DNA from: Caenispirillum salinarum AK4
GTDB taxonomy: Bacteria; Pseudomonadota; Alphaproteobacteria; Rhodospirillales; Rhodospirillaceae
Assembly (NCBI RefSeq): GCF_000315795.1
Contig: NZ_ANHY01000010.1
Location: forward strand, 1 to 64,000
Length of the DNA stretch: 64,000 bases
Direction of reading: 5' to 3'
The number at the start of each line of letters is the position of its first letter. Within the stretch, counting starts at the first letter, position 1. Below, piece by piece: positions 26,448 through 35,403 of this stretch. The notes under the pieces are model-generated. The model worked only from the letters and a program-made list of their open reading frames with translations, was not told the origin of the DNA and did no database searches. The position numbers were made by a program, and so were the translations under genes.

Positions 26448-26502
26448 CCGGCGGCGGGGCTTGGTCCTTGACGGGCCGGCCTCATGCTCTATTTTCCGTT
26501 GC

Positions 26503-26916
<414 letters not shown>

Positions 26917-26941
26917 TTTATCCCGCCCTTATGGTCCCACA

Positions 26942-27086
26942 TGGGACGGCATGGGTCGACCTCGCCCTTCGCCCATCCACCGGCCATACACGGTCTCCCA
27001 CAATTTTTCCACATGCGCGTCCGGTGCATGGCGGGCATGGGTCAGCCATGGGACGGTATGGGACACTGCCGTGGGACGGCATGGGA
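26942..27086 (+). promoter_or_regulatory. Three distal MraZ-box pairs
   Basis: TGGGA-CGGCA-TGGGT at 26942-26956, TGGGA-CGGTA-TGGGA at 27049-27063 and TGGGA-CGGCA-TGGGA at 27072-27086, with a lone TGGGT at 27038-27042. TGGG boxes repeated every 10 bp are the known recognition pattern of MraZ. They lie 420-570 nt upstream of mraZ, directly after rnpB. Binding is inferred. Confidence 0.65.
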
Positions 27087-27312
27087 CAGACCCTGAAACC
27101 AGCGGTTTTCCAGGCTTTATGGGAGACCTTCGACGCCTGCGGGATGACTGGCCGGGCCGTTTCAGGGCCGGCGACCCATACCGTACCCAAATCGCCGCCC
27201 ACCACTTTCCCACAGATTTATCCACAGGAACATCTGCCGAACAGTATTTGGACAGACTTTTCCGACTCGTTGGAAACTCTTGTGTTGACGCGGGAGTCCG
27301 ACCTGTGGACAA
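27005..27312. promoter_or_regulatory. Three DnaA boxes upstream of mraZ
   Basis: TTATCCACA at 27218-27226 matches the DnaA consensus exactly. TTTTCCACA at 27005-27013 and TTGTCCACA on the minus strand at 27304-27312 each have one mismatch. The 592-nt region 26917-27508 has no supported gene, only these sites, the MraZ boxes and a promoter. Confidence 0.55.
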
Positions 27313-27385
27313 CTACTTTCGGCCCTGTCAGTGAAACCGGTCACACCCCTAGGTACAGGGGCTTGTGGTTACTCCCCGCGTGTCG

Positions 27386-27414
27386 TTGACACCCATGATT
27401 TCCCATGCGATACC
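27386..27414 (+). promoter_or_regulatory. mraZ promoter with overlapping MraZ boxes
   Basis: TTGACA (27386-27391), 17-nt spacer, GATACC (27409-27414). The spacer is filled by a minus-strand MraZ-box pair, TGGGA-AATCA-TGGGT (27391-27405 read in reverse). The dcw cluster starts 95 nt further on. This is a classical layout for repressor occlusion, so MraZ autorepression is likely. Confidence 0.65.
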
Positions 27415-27508
27415 ATGAAGGACCAATGGGCGATCGCTTGCGATTCCGACACGCCCAGGCGTCGGGGAACCGCTTCGGTCACAACGGGGAAATCACGGGG
27501 GGCGCGCG

Positions 27509-27985
27509 ATGCTCGCGCTGTTCACGGGCACCCACACGAACAAGGTCGACAAGAAGGGCCGCGTCAGCGTTCCGGCGCCCTTCCGCGCGACCTTGTCCGC
27601 GCAGGGGTTCGAGGGCGCCTGGCTGTTCCCCAACTTCACCGGCGCCCAGTGCATCGAGGGTTGCGGCGCCGAGTTCATGAAAAAGCTGGCCGCGAAGATC
27701 GAGGAAAGCGCTGACCCGTTTTCCGAGACCGAGGACGACTACACGTCGCTGGTCTTTGCGGAAAGCCAGCAGGTCGCCTTCGATCCCGAAGGCCGGATCA
27801 TCATTCCCAAGGCATTCATGGAATTCGCCGGCATCACCGAGCGGGCGTCCTTCGTCGGCACCGCCAACCGCTTCCAGATCTGGGAGCCCGAGGCACGCGA
27901 GGCCTACATGGCCGAAAAGCGCGCCGCCCGCGCCAAGACGCCGCCGCGCCTGTCCGCCCGACCGACCGAGGGAGGCATGGCATGA
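27509..27985 (+). CDS. mraZ: MraZ, transcription regulator of the dcw cluster
   Basis: A 158-residue AbrB-fold protein with two tandem SpoVT/MraZ repeats: [20 protein letters not shown] near the N-terminus and [20 protein letters not shown] in the middle. MraZ forms a ring and binds TGGG repeats in its own promoter. It opens the division and cell-wall cluster, overlapping rsmH by 4 nt (ATGA). The ATG has ACGGGGGGC upstream. The C-terminal tail (about 20 residues, Ala/Arg/Pro-rich) extends a little beyond many homologues. Confidence 0.95.
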   Translation: MLALFTGTHTNKVDKKGRVSVPAPFRATLSAQGFEGAWLFPNFTGAQCIEGCGAEFMKKLAAKIEESADPFSETEDDYTSLVFAESQQVAFDPEGRIIIPKAFMEFAGITERASFVGTANRFQIWEPEAREAYMAEKRAARAKTPPRLSARPTEGGMA

Positions 27986-28962
27986 GCGCACCCGCCCCCC
28001 ACATCCCGGTCCTGCTGAACGAGGTCGTGAACGGCCTGCAGCCCCGCGACGGCGGCGTCATCGTCGACGGCACCTTCGGCGCCGGCGGCTACACGCGCGC
28101 CATCCTGAACGCCGCCGACTGCCGCGTCGTCGGCATCGACCGCGATCCCACGGCACAACGCCACGCCGAGGCCGTGACGGCGGACCACCCCGGCCGCTTC
28201 ACGCTGATCCCCGGGCGCTTCGGCGAGATGGCCGCCCTGCTGCCGGCCAACGGCTTTCCCGATCCGGTGGACGGCGTGGTGCTGGACATCGGCGTGTCCT
28301 CCATGCAGATCGACGAGGCCGAGCGCGGGTTCTCCTTCGCCAAGGACGGCCCGCTCGACATGCGCATGGAAAAGTCCGGCCGCACCGCCGCCGACGTGGT
28401 GAACGAGGAAGAGGAAGGGCCGCTCGCCGACCTGATCTATCTTTACGGCGAGGAGCGCCACTCGCGCCGTGTCGCCCGCGCCATCGTCCAGGCGCGCCAG
28501 GAAAAGCCGTTCACCCGCACGGGCGAACTGGCCGACGTCATCCGCCGCGTCGTGCGCAAGAGCAAGGACGGCATCGACCCCGCCACGCGGACCTTCCAGG
28601 CCCTGCGCATCGTCGTGAACGACGAACTGGGCGAGCTGGAACGCGGCCTGGATGCCGCCGAGCGCCTGCTGAAGCCCGGCGGTCGGCTGGCCGTCGTCAC
28701 CTTCCACTCGCTGGAGGACCGCGTGGTCAAGCGGTTCATCCGCGAGCGCAGCGGGCGCGCGGGCGGCGTCTCCCGGCACCTGCCGGACGCCGGCGCCGCA
28801 GGGCCCGCGCCCACCTTCAAGGACATCACCCGCAAGGCCGTCGGGCCGTCGGCGGAGGAGGCCCGCGCCAACCCGCGCGCCCGTTCCGCGAAGCTGCGGG
28901 TGGCGGAGCGCACCGAGGCTCCGGCCCCCTTCGGCAGCCATGCCGCGGGAGGTGCGTCATGA
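27982..28962 (+). CDS. rsmH: 16S rRNA m4C1402 methyltransferase RsmH
   Basis: A 326-residue SAM-dependent enzyme that N4-methylates C1402 in the decoding centre of 16S rRNA. The start [13 protein letters not shown] is characteristic; the SAM loop is [14 protein letters not shown], and DLGVSS is represented by [11 protein letters not shown]. Later blocks are [16 protein letters not shown] and [19 protein letters not shown]. It overlaps mraZ before it and ftsL after it by 4 nt each. Confidence 0.96.
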   Translation: MSAPAPHIPVLLNEVVNGLQPRDGGVIVDGTFGAGGYTRAILNAADCRVVGIDRDPTAQRHAEAVTADHPGRFTLIPGRFGEMAALLPANGFPDPVDGVVLDIGVSSMQIDEAERGFSFAKDGPLDMRMEKSGRTAADVVNEEEEGPLADLIYLYGEERHSRRVARAIVQARQEKPFTRTGELADVIRRVVRKSKDGIDPATRTFQALRIVVNDELGELERGLDAAERLLKPGGRLAVVTFHSLEDRVVKRFIRERSGRAGGVSRHLPDAGAAGPAPTFKDITRKAVGPSAEEARANPRARSAKLRVAERTEAPAPFGSHAAGGAS

Positions 28963-29378
28963 TCCGTCCCGCCGCCATCCTGTGGGGCACGCTGGCGCTG
29001 GGCGTCGGCACCGGCCTGTTCGTGCTGAAGGTCGAGGTGCAGGCGCTGGAGGACAAGCTGACGCGCCTCAACGCCCAGATCCGCAGCGACCGCGCCGCCG
29101 TCCACGTGCTGGAGGCCGAGTGGAGCTACCTCAACGACCCGGCCCGCCTGCGCGACCAGGCGCAGCGGCTGCTGGGCATGAGCCCGTTCGCGCCCAGCCA
29201 GGTGAATTCCATTGCGCAGCTGCCACTGCGTCCTGCCCCGCCGCCGCCCGAGGCCGCGCCCGAACCGGAGACGGCCCCGGTTCCCGGCGGTCCCGCCGGG
29301 CCCATGGTCCGCGTGCCGGCGGCGCCGGCGGCCGAGGAACTGGCGAGCGCACCGGTTCACGGGGGGACGGATCAATGA
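28959..29378 (+). CDS. ftsL: Cell division protein FtsL
   Basis: A 139-residue bitopic inner-membrane protein of the divisome FtsQLB complex. A short cytoplasmic start is followed by one helix ([19 protein letters not shown]), then a heptad coiled coil ([20 protein letters not shown]) and the conserved [20 protein letters not shown]. The tail is Pro/Glu-rich. The 4-nt overlaps on both sides fix both ends. FtsL links the FtsW-FtsI synthase to divisome activation. Confidence 0.93.
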   Translation: MIRPAAILWGTLALGVGTGLFVLKVEVQALEDKLTRLNAQIRSDRAAVHVLEAEWSYLNDPARLRDQAQRLLGMSPFAPSQVNSIAQLPLRPAPPPPEAAPEPETAPVPGGPAGPMVRVPAAPAAEELASAPVHGGTDQ

Positions 29379-31171
29379 CGCTCAACGCCCTGCGCCGCCT
29401 GGTCAAGAAGGACGCCGGCCCGTTCCTCTATCCCGGCGAAGAGATCCGGCCCAGCAAGCGAGCCTCGCGCGTGTCGCTGCACGGCACGCAGAAGCGCCAT
29501 GTGGAGATGGGCCGCACGCGGCTGGTGGTCGCCGCCGGCCTGTTCGCCTGCGCCTTCTCGCTGGTGGGCTTCCGGCTGGTGGACCTGATGCTGCTGGACG
29601 GCGGCGAGCCGCCCGTCACCACCGCCCGCCGCGCCGCCACCGCCGAGTTCGAGGAAAGCCGCGCCGACATCGTCGACCGCAACGGCGTCCTTCTGGCGAC
29701 CAACCTGCCGACGGTGAACCTCTACGCCCACCCCTACAAGATCGGCGATCCTGCCACCGCGGCGCGCCGGATCGTGGAGGTCCTGCCCGACCTGTCCTTC
29801 GACGACGTGCACCGCAAGCTGGCATCGGGGTCCAAGTTCGTCTACCTGGACCGCAACCTGACGCCGCGCGAAAAGCTGGAAATCAATGCCCTGGGCATCG
29901 TCGGCGTGGATTTCGAGGACGCCGAGCGCCGCGTCTATCCGCAGGGTGCGCTGGCCTCGCACGTGGTCGGCGCGACCGACCTGGACAACAACGGCATCGC
30001 GGGGCTGGAAGCCTCGCTGAACGAGACGCTGTCCCAGGGCGGCGAGCCGGTGCGCGTGGCGCTGGACGTGCGCGTGCAGCACGCGGTGCGCGAGGAACTG
30101 GCCTACGCCATGGCCAAGTTCCGGGCCGTCGGCGCCACCGGCATCGTGCTGGACAGCAAGACGGGCGAGCTGATCTCCATGGTCTCCCTGCCCGACTACG
30201 ACCCCGAGCACATCGGCGACGCCACCGAGGACCAGCGCTTCAACCGCGCGACGCTGGGCGTCTACGAAATGGGCTCCACCTTCAAACTGTTCAACACGGC
30301 CATGGCCCTGGACAGCGGCCGCATCGGTCCCTCCGACCAGTACGACGTGGAGAACCCCATCCGCGTCGCCCGGTTCACCATCCGCGACCACCACCCCGAA
30401 AAGGGCGACATGTCGGTGGCCGACATCCTGGTGAACTCGTCCAACATCGGCTCGGTGCGCATGGTGATGGAGTTGGGCACCGAGGCGCAGCAGAAGTTCC
30501 TGGACGAGCTGGGCCTGCTGGACCCGGTGTCGCTGGAACTGCCCGAGAACGGCAAGCCGCTGGTGCCGAGCCCGTGGCGCGAGGTCAACACCATGACCAT
30601 CAGCTTCGGCCACGGCATCGCCGTGACGCCCGTCCACATGGCGCGGGCCACCGCCGCCATGGTCAACGGCGGCGCGCTGACGCCGGTGACGCTGCTCAAG
30701 CGCGAGGCGGATGAAGTTCCCCCCGGCCGTGCCGTGATTTCGCCGCAGACGTCGCAGAGGATGCGCGAGCTGATGCGGATGGTCGTCACGGACGGCACGG
30801 CCGGCAAGGCCGACGTTCCGGGCTATCGCGTCGGCGGCAAGACGGGGACGGCCGACAAGGTGTCGGCGGCCGGCGGCTACGCCCACCGCGCCGTGCGCAC
30901 CAGCTTCGCCGGGGCCTTCCCCATGGACAACCCGCGTTACGTGCTACTGGTCGTGCTCGACGAACCCCAATCCACCAAGGACACCTACGGTTTCATCACC
31001 TCGGGCTGGAACGCCGCCCCGACGGCGGGCCGCATCGTCGCCCGCATCGCGCCGACGCTGGGCGTCTTCCCCAGCTTCGTGCCGCAGGGCCCGGTCGTCC
31101 GCCCCGAACGCCGCCCCATGGACCTCATCCAGGCCGCCGCCGCAAGGGGGACCGATGCGATCGCTGACTGA
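29375..31171 (+). CDS. ftsI: Septal peptidoglycan transpeptidase FtsI (PBP3)
   Basis: A 598-residue bitopic class B penicillin-binding protein. One helix (LVVAAGLFACAFSLVGFRLV) is followed by the PBP dimer domain (ESRADIVDRNGVLLATNLPT) and the transpeptidase domain, with the nucleophile in GSTFKLF (SxxK), SSN (SxN) and GGKTGTA (KTG). It cross-links septal peptidoglycan with FtsW. The stop overlaps murE by 17 nt. Confidence 0.96.
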   Translation: MTLNALRRLVKKDAGPFLYPGEEIRPSKRASRVSLHGTQKRHVEMGRTRLVVAAGLFACAFSLVGFRLVDLMLLDGGEPPVTTARRAATAEFEESRADIVDRNGVLLATNLPTVNLYAHPYKIGDPATAARRIVEVLPDLSFDDVHRKLASGSKFVYLDRNLTPREKLEINALGIVGVDFEDAERRVYPQGALASHVVGATDLDNNGIAGLEASLNETLSQGGEPVRVALDVRVQHAVREELAYAMAKFRAVGATGIVLDSKTGELISMVSLPDYDPEHIGDATEDQRFNRATLGVYEMGSTFKLFNTAMALDSGRIGPSDQYDVENPIRVARFTIRDHHPEKGDMSVADILVNSSNIGSVRMVMELGTEAQQKFLDELGLLDPVSLELPENGKPLVPSPWREVNTMTISFGHGIAVTPVHMARATAAMVNGGALTPVTLLKREADEVPPGRAVISPQTSQRMRELMRMVVTDGTAGKADVPGYRVGGKTGTADKVSAAGGYAHRAVRTSFAGAFPMDNPRYVLLVVLDEPQSTKDTYGFITSGWNAAPTAGRIVARIAPTLGVFPSFVPQGPVVRPERRPMDLIQAAAARGTDAIAD

Positions 31172-32645
31172 TCTCATCCGCGCCTCCGGGGCCGCCATCG
31201 CCGCCGGAGAAGACCGCGCCGAAGCCGTGACGGTTTCCGGGCTCACCGCCGACAGCCGGGCGGTCGGGCCCGGTGCCGTCTTCGCCGCCCTGCCGGGGGC
31301 GAAGGCCGACGGCCGCGCCTTCATCGCCCAGGCGGTGCAAAGCGGCGCCGTCGCCGTGCTCGCCCCCACCGGCACGACGCTGCCCGAGGGCGTGGGCGCG
31401 GACACGGTGCTGCTGACCCACGATGCGCCGCGGCTCGCCTTCAGCCTCATGGCCGCGGCCTTCCACGGCCGCCAGCCGGAAACGGTGGCCGCCGTGACGG
31501 GCACCAACGGCAAGACGTCCACGGCCAACTTCGCCCGGCAGCTCTGGGCCGCGCTGGGGATGCAGGCCGCGAGCCTGGGGACGCTGGGCGTCATCGGCCC
31601 CGACTGGACCATCGAGGGCAAGCTGACCACGCCCGACCCGAAACGGCTGCACGCCCTGCTGGCCGAGATCGCCGACCGCGGCGTCACGCACCTGTGCATG
31701 GAGGCCTCCAGCCACGGCCTCGACCAGCACCGGCTGTCCGGCGTGATGGTCGCCGCCGGCGGCTTCACCAACCTGTCGCGCGACCACCTGGACTACCATG
31801 GCACCATGGAGGCCTACCTGGCCGCCAAGGCCAAGCTGTTCGGCGAGGTGATGCACGAGGGCGGCGCGGCGGTGCTGAACGCCGACATTCCCGAGTTCGC
31901 GACCCTCAAGGCCACCGCCGAGGCGCGCGGCCTGCGGGTCATCGACTACGGCCGCGAGGCCGCCGCCATAAAGCTCCTGGATATCGCGCGCACCGCGCAC
32001 GGCCAGCGCCTGACGCTGGCGCTGGACGGCGCCGATCCGCTGACGGTGGAACTGCCGCTGGCCGGCACGTTCCAGGTGGAAAACGCGCTGTGCGCGCTGG
32101 GCCTCGTCATCGGCTGCGGGGCGGAAGCGGAGCGCGCGGCGCGGGCGCTGGAAACGCTGTCGGGCGTGGCCGGGCGGCTGCAACTGGTGGCGACACGCGC
32201 GAACGGCGCTGCCGTCTACGTCGACTACGCCCACACCCCCGACGCCCTGGAAACGGTGCTGGAGGCCCTGCGCCCGCATGCGGCCGGCCGGCTGGTCTGC
32301 GTCTTCGGCGCGGGCGGCGACCGCGACCCCGGCAAGCGCCCGCTCATGGGGCAGGCCGTGGCGAAGCTGGCCGACGTCGCCATCGTCACCGACGACAACC
32401 CCCGCACCGAGGACCCCGCCGCCATCCGCTCCGCCGTCATGCAGGGCTGCCCGGAGGGGCTCGACGTGGGCGACCGCCGCGCCGCGATTGCGGAGGGCGT
32501 GCGCCAGCTCGGCCCCGGCGACGTGCTGCTGGTGGCCGGCAAGGGGCACGAGACCGGGCAGACGGTGGGCACGGTGGTTCATCCCTTCGACGACGCGGCC
32601 GAGGCCCGTGCCGCCGTCGAGGCTGCCGACGGGAGGGTCGCATGA
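31155..32645 (+). CDS. murE: UDP-MurNAc-tripeptide synthetase MurE (meso-DAP adding)
   Basis: A 496-residue cytoplasmic Mur ligase. ATP loop: TGTNGKTSTANF; central motif ASSHGLDQHRLSG; and the DNPR motif (VTDDNPRTEDPA), which reads meso-diaminopimelate rather than lysine. Length matches the family. It starts within the end of ftsI and ends in an ATGA overlap with murF. Confidence 0.96.
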   Translation: MRSLTDLIRASGAAIAAGEDRAEAVTVSGLTADSRAVGPGAVFAALPGAKADGRAFIAQAVQSGAVAVLAPTGTTLPEGVGADTVLLTHDAPRLAFSLMAAAFHGRQPETVAAVTGTNGKTSTANFARQLWAALGMQAASLGTLGVIGPDWTIEGKLTTPDPKRLHALLAEIADRGVTHLCMEASSHGLDQHRLSGVMVAAGGFTNLSRDHLDYHGTMEAYLAAKAKLFGEVMHEGGAAVLNADIPEFATLKATAEARGLRVIDYGREAAAIKLLDIARTAHGQRLTLALDGADPLTVELPLAGTFQVENALCALGLVIGCGAEAERAARALETLSGVAGRLQLVATRANGAAVYVDYAHTPDALETVLEALRPHAAGRLVCVFGAGGDRDPGKRPLMGQAVAKLADVAIVTDDNPRTEDPAAIRSAVMQGCPEGLDVGDRRAAIAEGVRQLGPGDVLLVAGKGHETGQTVGTVVHPFDDAAEARAAVEAADGRVA

Positions 32646-34135
32646 CCGACGCCACGAACACGCCCCTGCCTCCTTCCGCCCGTCCGGCGCTGTGGACTGC
32701 CGCCGAGGCGGCCGCCGCCAGCGGCGGCAAGGCCTCGGGTGACTGGACCTGCACCGGCGTCTCCATCGACAGCCGCACGGTCGGTGCCGGCGACCTGTTC
32801 ATCGCCATCGCCGGCCCCACCCACGACGGACACGCCTTCGTCGCCGACGCCCTGGCGAAGGGTGCGGTCGCCGCCATGGTCCATGCGGTGCCCGAAGGCT
32901 TCAGCCAGCCGGAAAAGCTGCTGGTGGTCGACGACACCTTCGCCGGCCTTCAGGCGCTGGGCCGGGCGGCGCGGGAACGGCTGACCGGCAAGGTCATCGC
33001 CGTCACCGGCAGCGTCGGCAAGACCGGCACCAAGGAAATGCTCGCGCTGGCCTGCGCGCGGCTCGGCGGCGGCGCCGTTCACGCCACGCAGGGAAACCTG
33101 AACAACCACTGGGGCCTGCCGCTCACCCTGGCCCGGTGCCCGCGCGACGCGGCCTGGTGCATCCTGGAAATGGGCATGAACCATGCCGAGGAAATCCGGC
33201 CCCTGAGCCGCCTCGCCAAGCCCCACGTGGCCGTCATCACGGCGGTGGAGGCCGTGCACCTGGAGCACTTCGACAGCGTGGAGGGCATCGCCCGCGCCAA
33301 GGCCGAGATCATGGACGGCGTGGTGGAGGGCGGCACGGCCGTCCTGCCCCGCGACAACCCGCACCATTCCCTGCTGCTGGCAACGGCGGAGCGCCTGGAC
33401 CTGCGCACCACCAGCTTCGGCGCACACATCCACGCCAGCGCCCGCCTGCTTCACACCAACACCACCGACACCGGCCTGCGCGTGCTGGCGGACTTCTACG
33501 GCGCCAACCTGGAATACACGGTGGGCGCCACCGGCCGCCACTGGGCGATCAACAGCCTGGCGGTGCTGGCCGCCATCCGTGCGGCGGGCGGTGACGCGGC
33601 CGAAGCGGCTCTCGCGCTGAGCGCGATGACGCCGCCCAAAGGTCGCGGCAAACGTCAATCCATTTCTTTGCCGGAAAGCCGCGGCGGAGGGCTTCTCACG
33701 ATCATCGATGAGAGTTACAACGCCTCGCCCGTGTCGATGCGGGCAGCCCTGACGGTGCTGGACGGCATGACGCCCGGGCGCGGCGGACGCCGCGTCGCGG
33801 TGCTCGGCGACATGCTGGAACTGGGCGGCGAGAGCGACGCGCTTCACGCCGGCCTGGCCGACGCCGTTTCGGGCTCGCGCATCGACCGCGTCCATACCTG
33901 CGGCACCCACATGGCGCATCTCGCGTCCGCCCTGCCCCAAGACCGGCGCGGCCGCCACGCCGACGACAGCACCGCCCTGGCCCAGCTGGTGGCGGCGGAT
34001 GTGCGGGGCGGCGACGTGGTGATGGTCAAGGGCTCGCTGGGCAGCCGCATGGCGACCGTGCTGGAGGCACTGCTGGCGCTGGATGCCGACGGCAAGGGTG
34101 GCGGAACCGATCACGACGACACGGGCAACGGGTAA
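32642..34135 (+). CDS. murF: UDP-MurNAc-pentapeptide synthetase MurF
   Basis: A 497-residue Mur ligase that adds D-Ala-D-Ala. The N-terminal domain has GVSIDSRTVGAGDLFIAI; the ATP loop is ITVTGSVGKTGTKEM in the form AVTGSVGKTGTKEML; the adenine and domain-3 parts include IDESYNASPVSMRAAL and RVAVLGDMLELG, and the end KGSLGSRM is conserved. A 30-nt gap with AGAGAGCTAGGGG leads to mraY. Confidence 0.96.
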   Translation: MTDATNTPLPPSARPALWTAAEAAAASGGKASGDWTCTGVSIDSRTVGAGDLFIAIAGPTHDGHAFVADALAKGAVAAMVHAVPEGFSQPEKLLVVDDTFAGLQALGRAARERLTGKVIAVTGSVGKTGTKEMLALACARLGGGAVHATQGNLNNHWGLPLTLARCPRDAAWCILEMGMNHAEEIRPLSRLAKPHVAVITAVEAVHLEHFDSVEGIARAKAEIMDGVVEGGTAVLPRDNPHHSLLLATAERLDLRTTSFGAHIHASARLLHTNTTDTGLRVLADFYGANLEYTVGATGRHWAINSLAVLAAIRAAGGDAAEAALALSAMTPPKGRGKRQSISLPESRGGGLLTIIDESYNASPVSMRAALTVLDGMTPGRGGRRVAVLGDMLELGGESDALHAGLADAVSGSRIDRVHTCGTHMAHLASALPQDRRGRHADDSTALAQLVAADVRGGDVVMVKGSLGSRMATVLEALLALDADGKGGGTDHDDTGNG

Positions 34136-34165
34136 AGAGAGAGCTAGGGGAAAGACCTCGGGACC

Positions 34166-35251
34166 ATGCTGTATTTCCTGTCCCAACTGTCCGGCGAACT
34201 GGGCGCGCTGAACCTCTTCCGGTACCTGACCTTCCGGGCCGGCGGCGCTGTCGTGACGTCGTTGATCGTGGCCTTCATCGTCGGGCCCATGCTGATCCGC
34301 TGGCTGCGGAAGAAGCAGCGCGAGGGCCAGCCCATCCGCGACGACGGGCCCGAAAGCCACCTTTTGACCAAGAAGGGCACGCCCACCATGGGCGGCCTGA
34401 TGATCCTGTTCGCCACCCTGGTCTCCACCCTTTTGTGGGCGGACCTGACCAACGTGTTCGTCTGGGCCGTGCTGCTGGTCACCGTCGGCTACGGCCTGCT
34501 GGGGTTCGCCGACGACTACCTGAAGGTCACCAAGCGCAACACCAAGGGCGTGTCGGGCAAGGGCAAGCTGGCCGCGCAGTTCGGCATCGCGCTGGTCGCC
34601 GCGCTGCTCATCAGCTACGGCACCACGGGCAACCTGGACAACCACCTTGCCATGCCGTTCCTCAAGAACGTGCTTCTGGACATGGGCCTGCTGTACGTGC
34701 CCTTCGCCATGCTGGTGATGGTGGGCAGTTCCAACGCCGTCAACCTGACCGACGGACTGGACGGCCTGGCCATCGTGCCGGTGATGATCGCGTCGGGCGT
34801 CTTCATGCTGATCAGCTACCTGGTCGGCAACGCCATTTTCGCCGACTACCTGCAGATCCATCATGTGATCGGCACCGGCGAGCTTGCCATCCTGTGCGCC
34901 GCCCTGGTCGGCGCCGGCATGGGCTTTTTGTGGTTCAACGCGCCCCCGGCCATGATCTTCATGGGCGACACGGGCTCGCTGGCTCTCGGTGGTGCCCTTG
35001 GCGCCATCGCGGTGGCCACCAAGCATGAGATCGTTCTTGCGATCGTTGGTGGCCTGTTCGTGCTGGAGACCGTGAGCGTCATCGTTCAGGTCGCCAGCTT
35101 TAAACTGACCGGAAAGCGGGTCTTCCGCATGGCTCCGCTCCACCACCACTTCGAGAAAAAAGGGTGGGCGGAAAGCACGGTGGTCATCCGCTTCTGGATC
35201 ATTGCCGGCATCCTGGCGATCGCCGGTCTGAGCACCCTGAAACTCCGCTGA
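34166..35251 (+). CDS. mraY: Phospho-MurNAc-pentapeptide translocase MraY
   Basis: A 361-residue ten-helix inner-membrane enzyme that makes lipid I from UDP-MurNAc-pentapeptide and undecaprenyl phosphate. Signature blocks are [13 protein letters not shown], the catalytic [12 protein letters not shown], the Asp cluster in [30 protein letters not shown] and the cytoplasmic His motif [11 protein letters not shown]. The usual length is 360. It is separated from murD by 152 nt containing two strong hairpins. Confidence 0.97.
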   Translation: MLYFLSQLSGELGALNLFRYLTFRAGGAVVTSLIVAFIVGPMLIRWLRKKQREGQPIRDDGPESHLLTKKGTPTMGGLMILFATLVSTLLWADLTNVFVWAVLLVTVGYGLLGFADDYLKVTKRNTKGVSGKGKLAAQFGIALVAALLISYGTTGNLDNHLAMPFLKNVLLDMGLLYVPFAMLVMVGSSNAVNLTDGLDGLAIVPVMIASGVFMLISYLVGNAIFADYLQIHHVIGTGELAILCAALVGAGMGFLWFNAPPAMIFMGDTGSLALGGALGAIAVATKHEIVLAIVGGLFVLETVSVIVQVASFKLTGKRVFRMAPLHHHFEKKGWAESTVVIRFWIIAGILAIAGLSTLKLR

Positions 35252-35292
35252 CGGAGTGTCCGGGGAAGGTACGAGAGAGAAGAAGAGAGAGA

Positions 35293-35337
35293 CCGCCCGG
35301 CGATCCCCACGGCACAAAAAAGGGGGACGCCGGGCGG
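35293..35337 (+). promoter_or_regulatory. Bulged 15-bp hairpin between mraY and murD
   Basis: CCGCCCGGCG (35293-35302) pairs with CGCCGGGCGG (35328-35337). After one bulged A the stem continues with TCCCC (35304-35308) against GGGGA (35323-35327). The loop holds CACAAAAAAG. A second hairpin, CCGG(G)CGCG-CA-CGCGCCGG, follows near 35358-35376. There is no U-tract. Confidence 0.6.
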
Positions 35338-35403
35338 GCGAGATCGAAGAGGAACACCGGGCGCGCACGCGCCGGGACAGGACCTTCAGGGGGATTTGAA
35401 ACG

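Noticed and set aside
26917-27508. Chromosomal replication origin
   Set aside because: Only three DnaA boxes, no AT-rich unwinding element and no origin-type neighbours; regulatory use is more likely.
32579-35368. 929-residue minus-strand open frame opposite murF/mraY
   Set aside because: Antisense shadow of MurF and MraY, low-complexity His/Gln/Gly/Ala composition.
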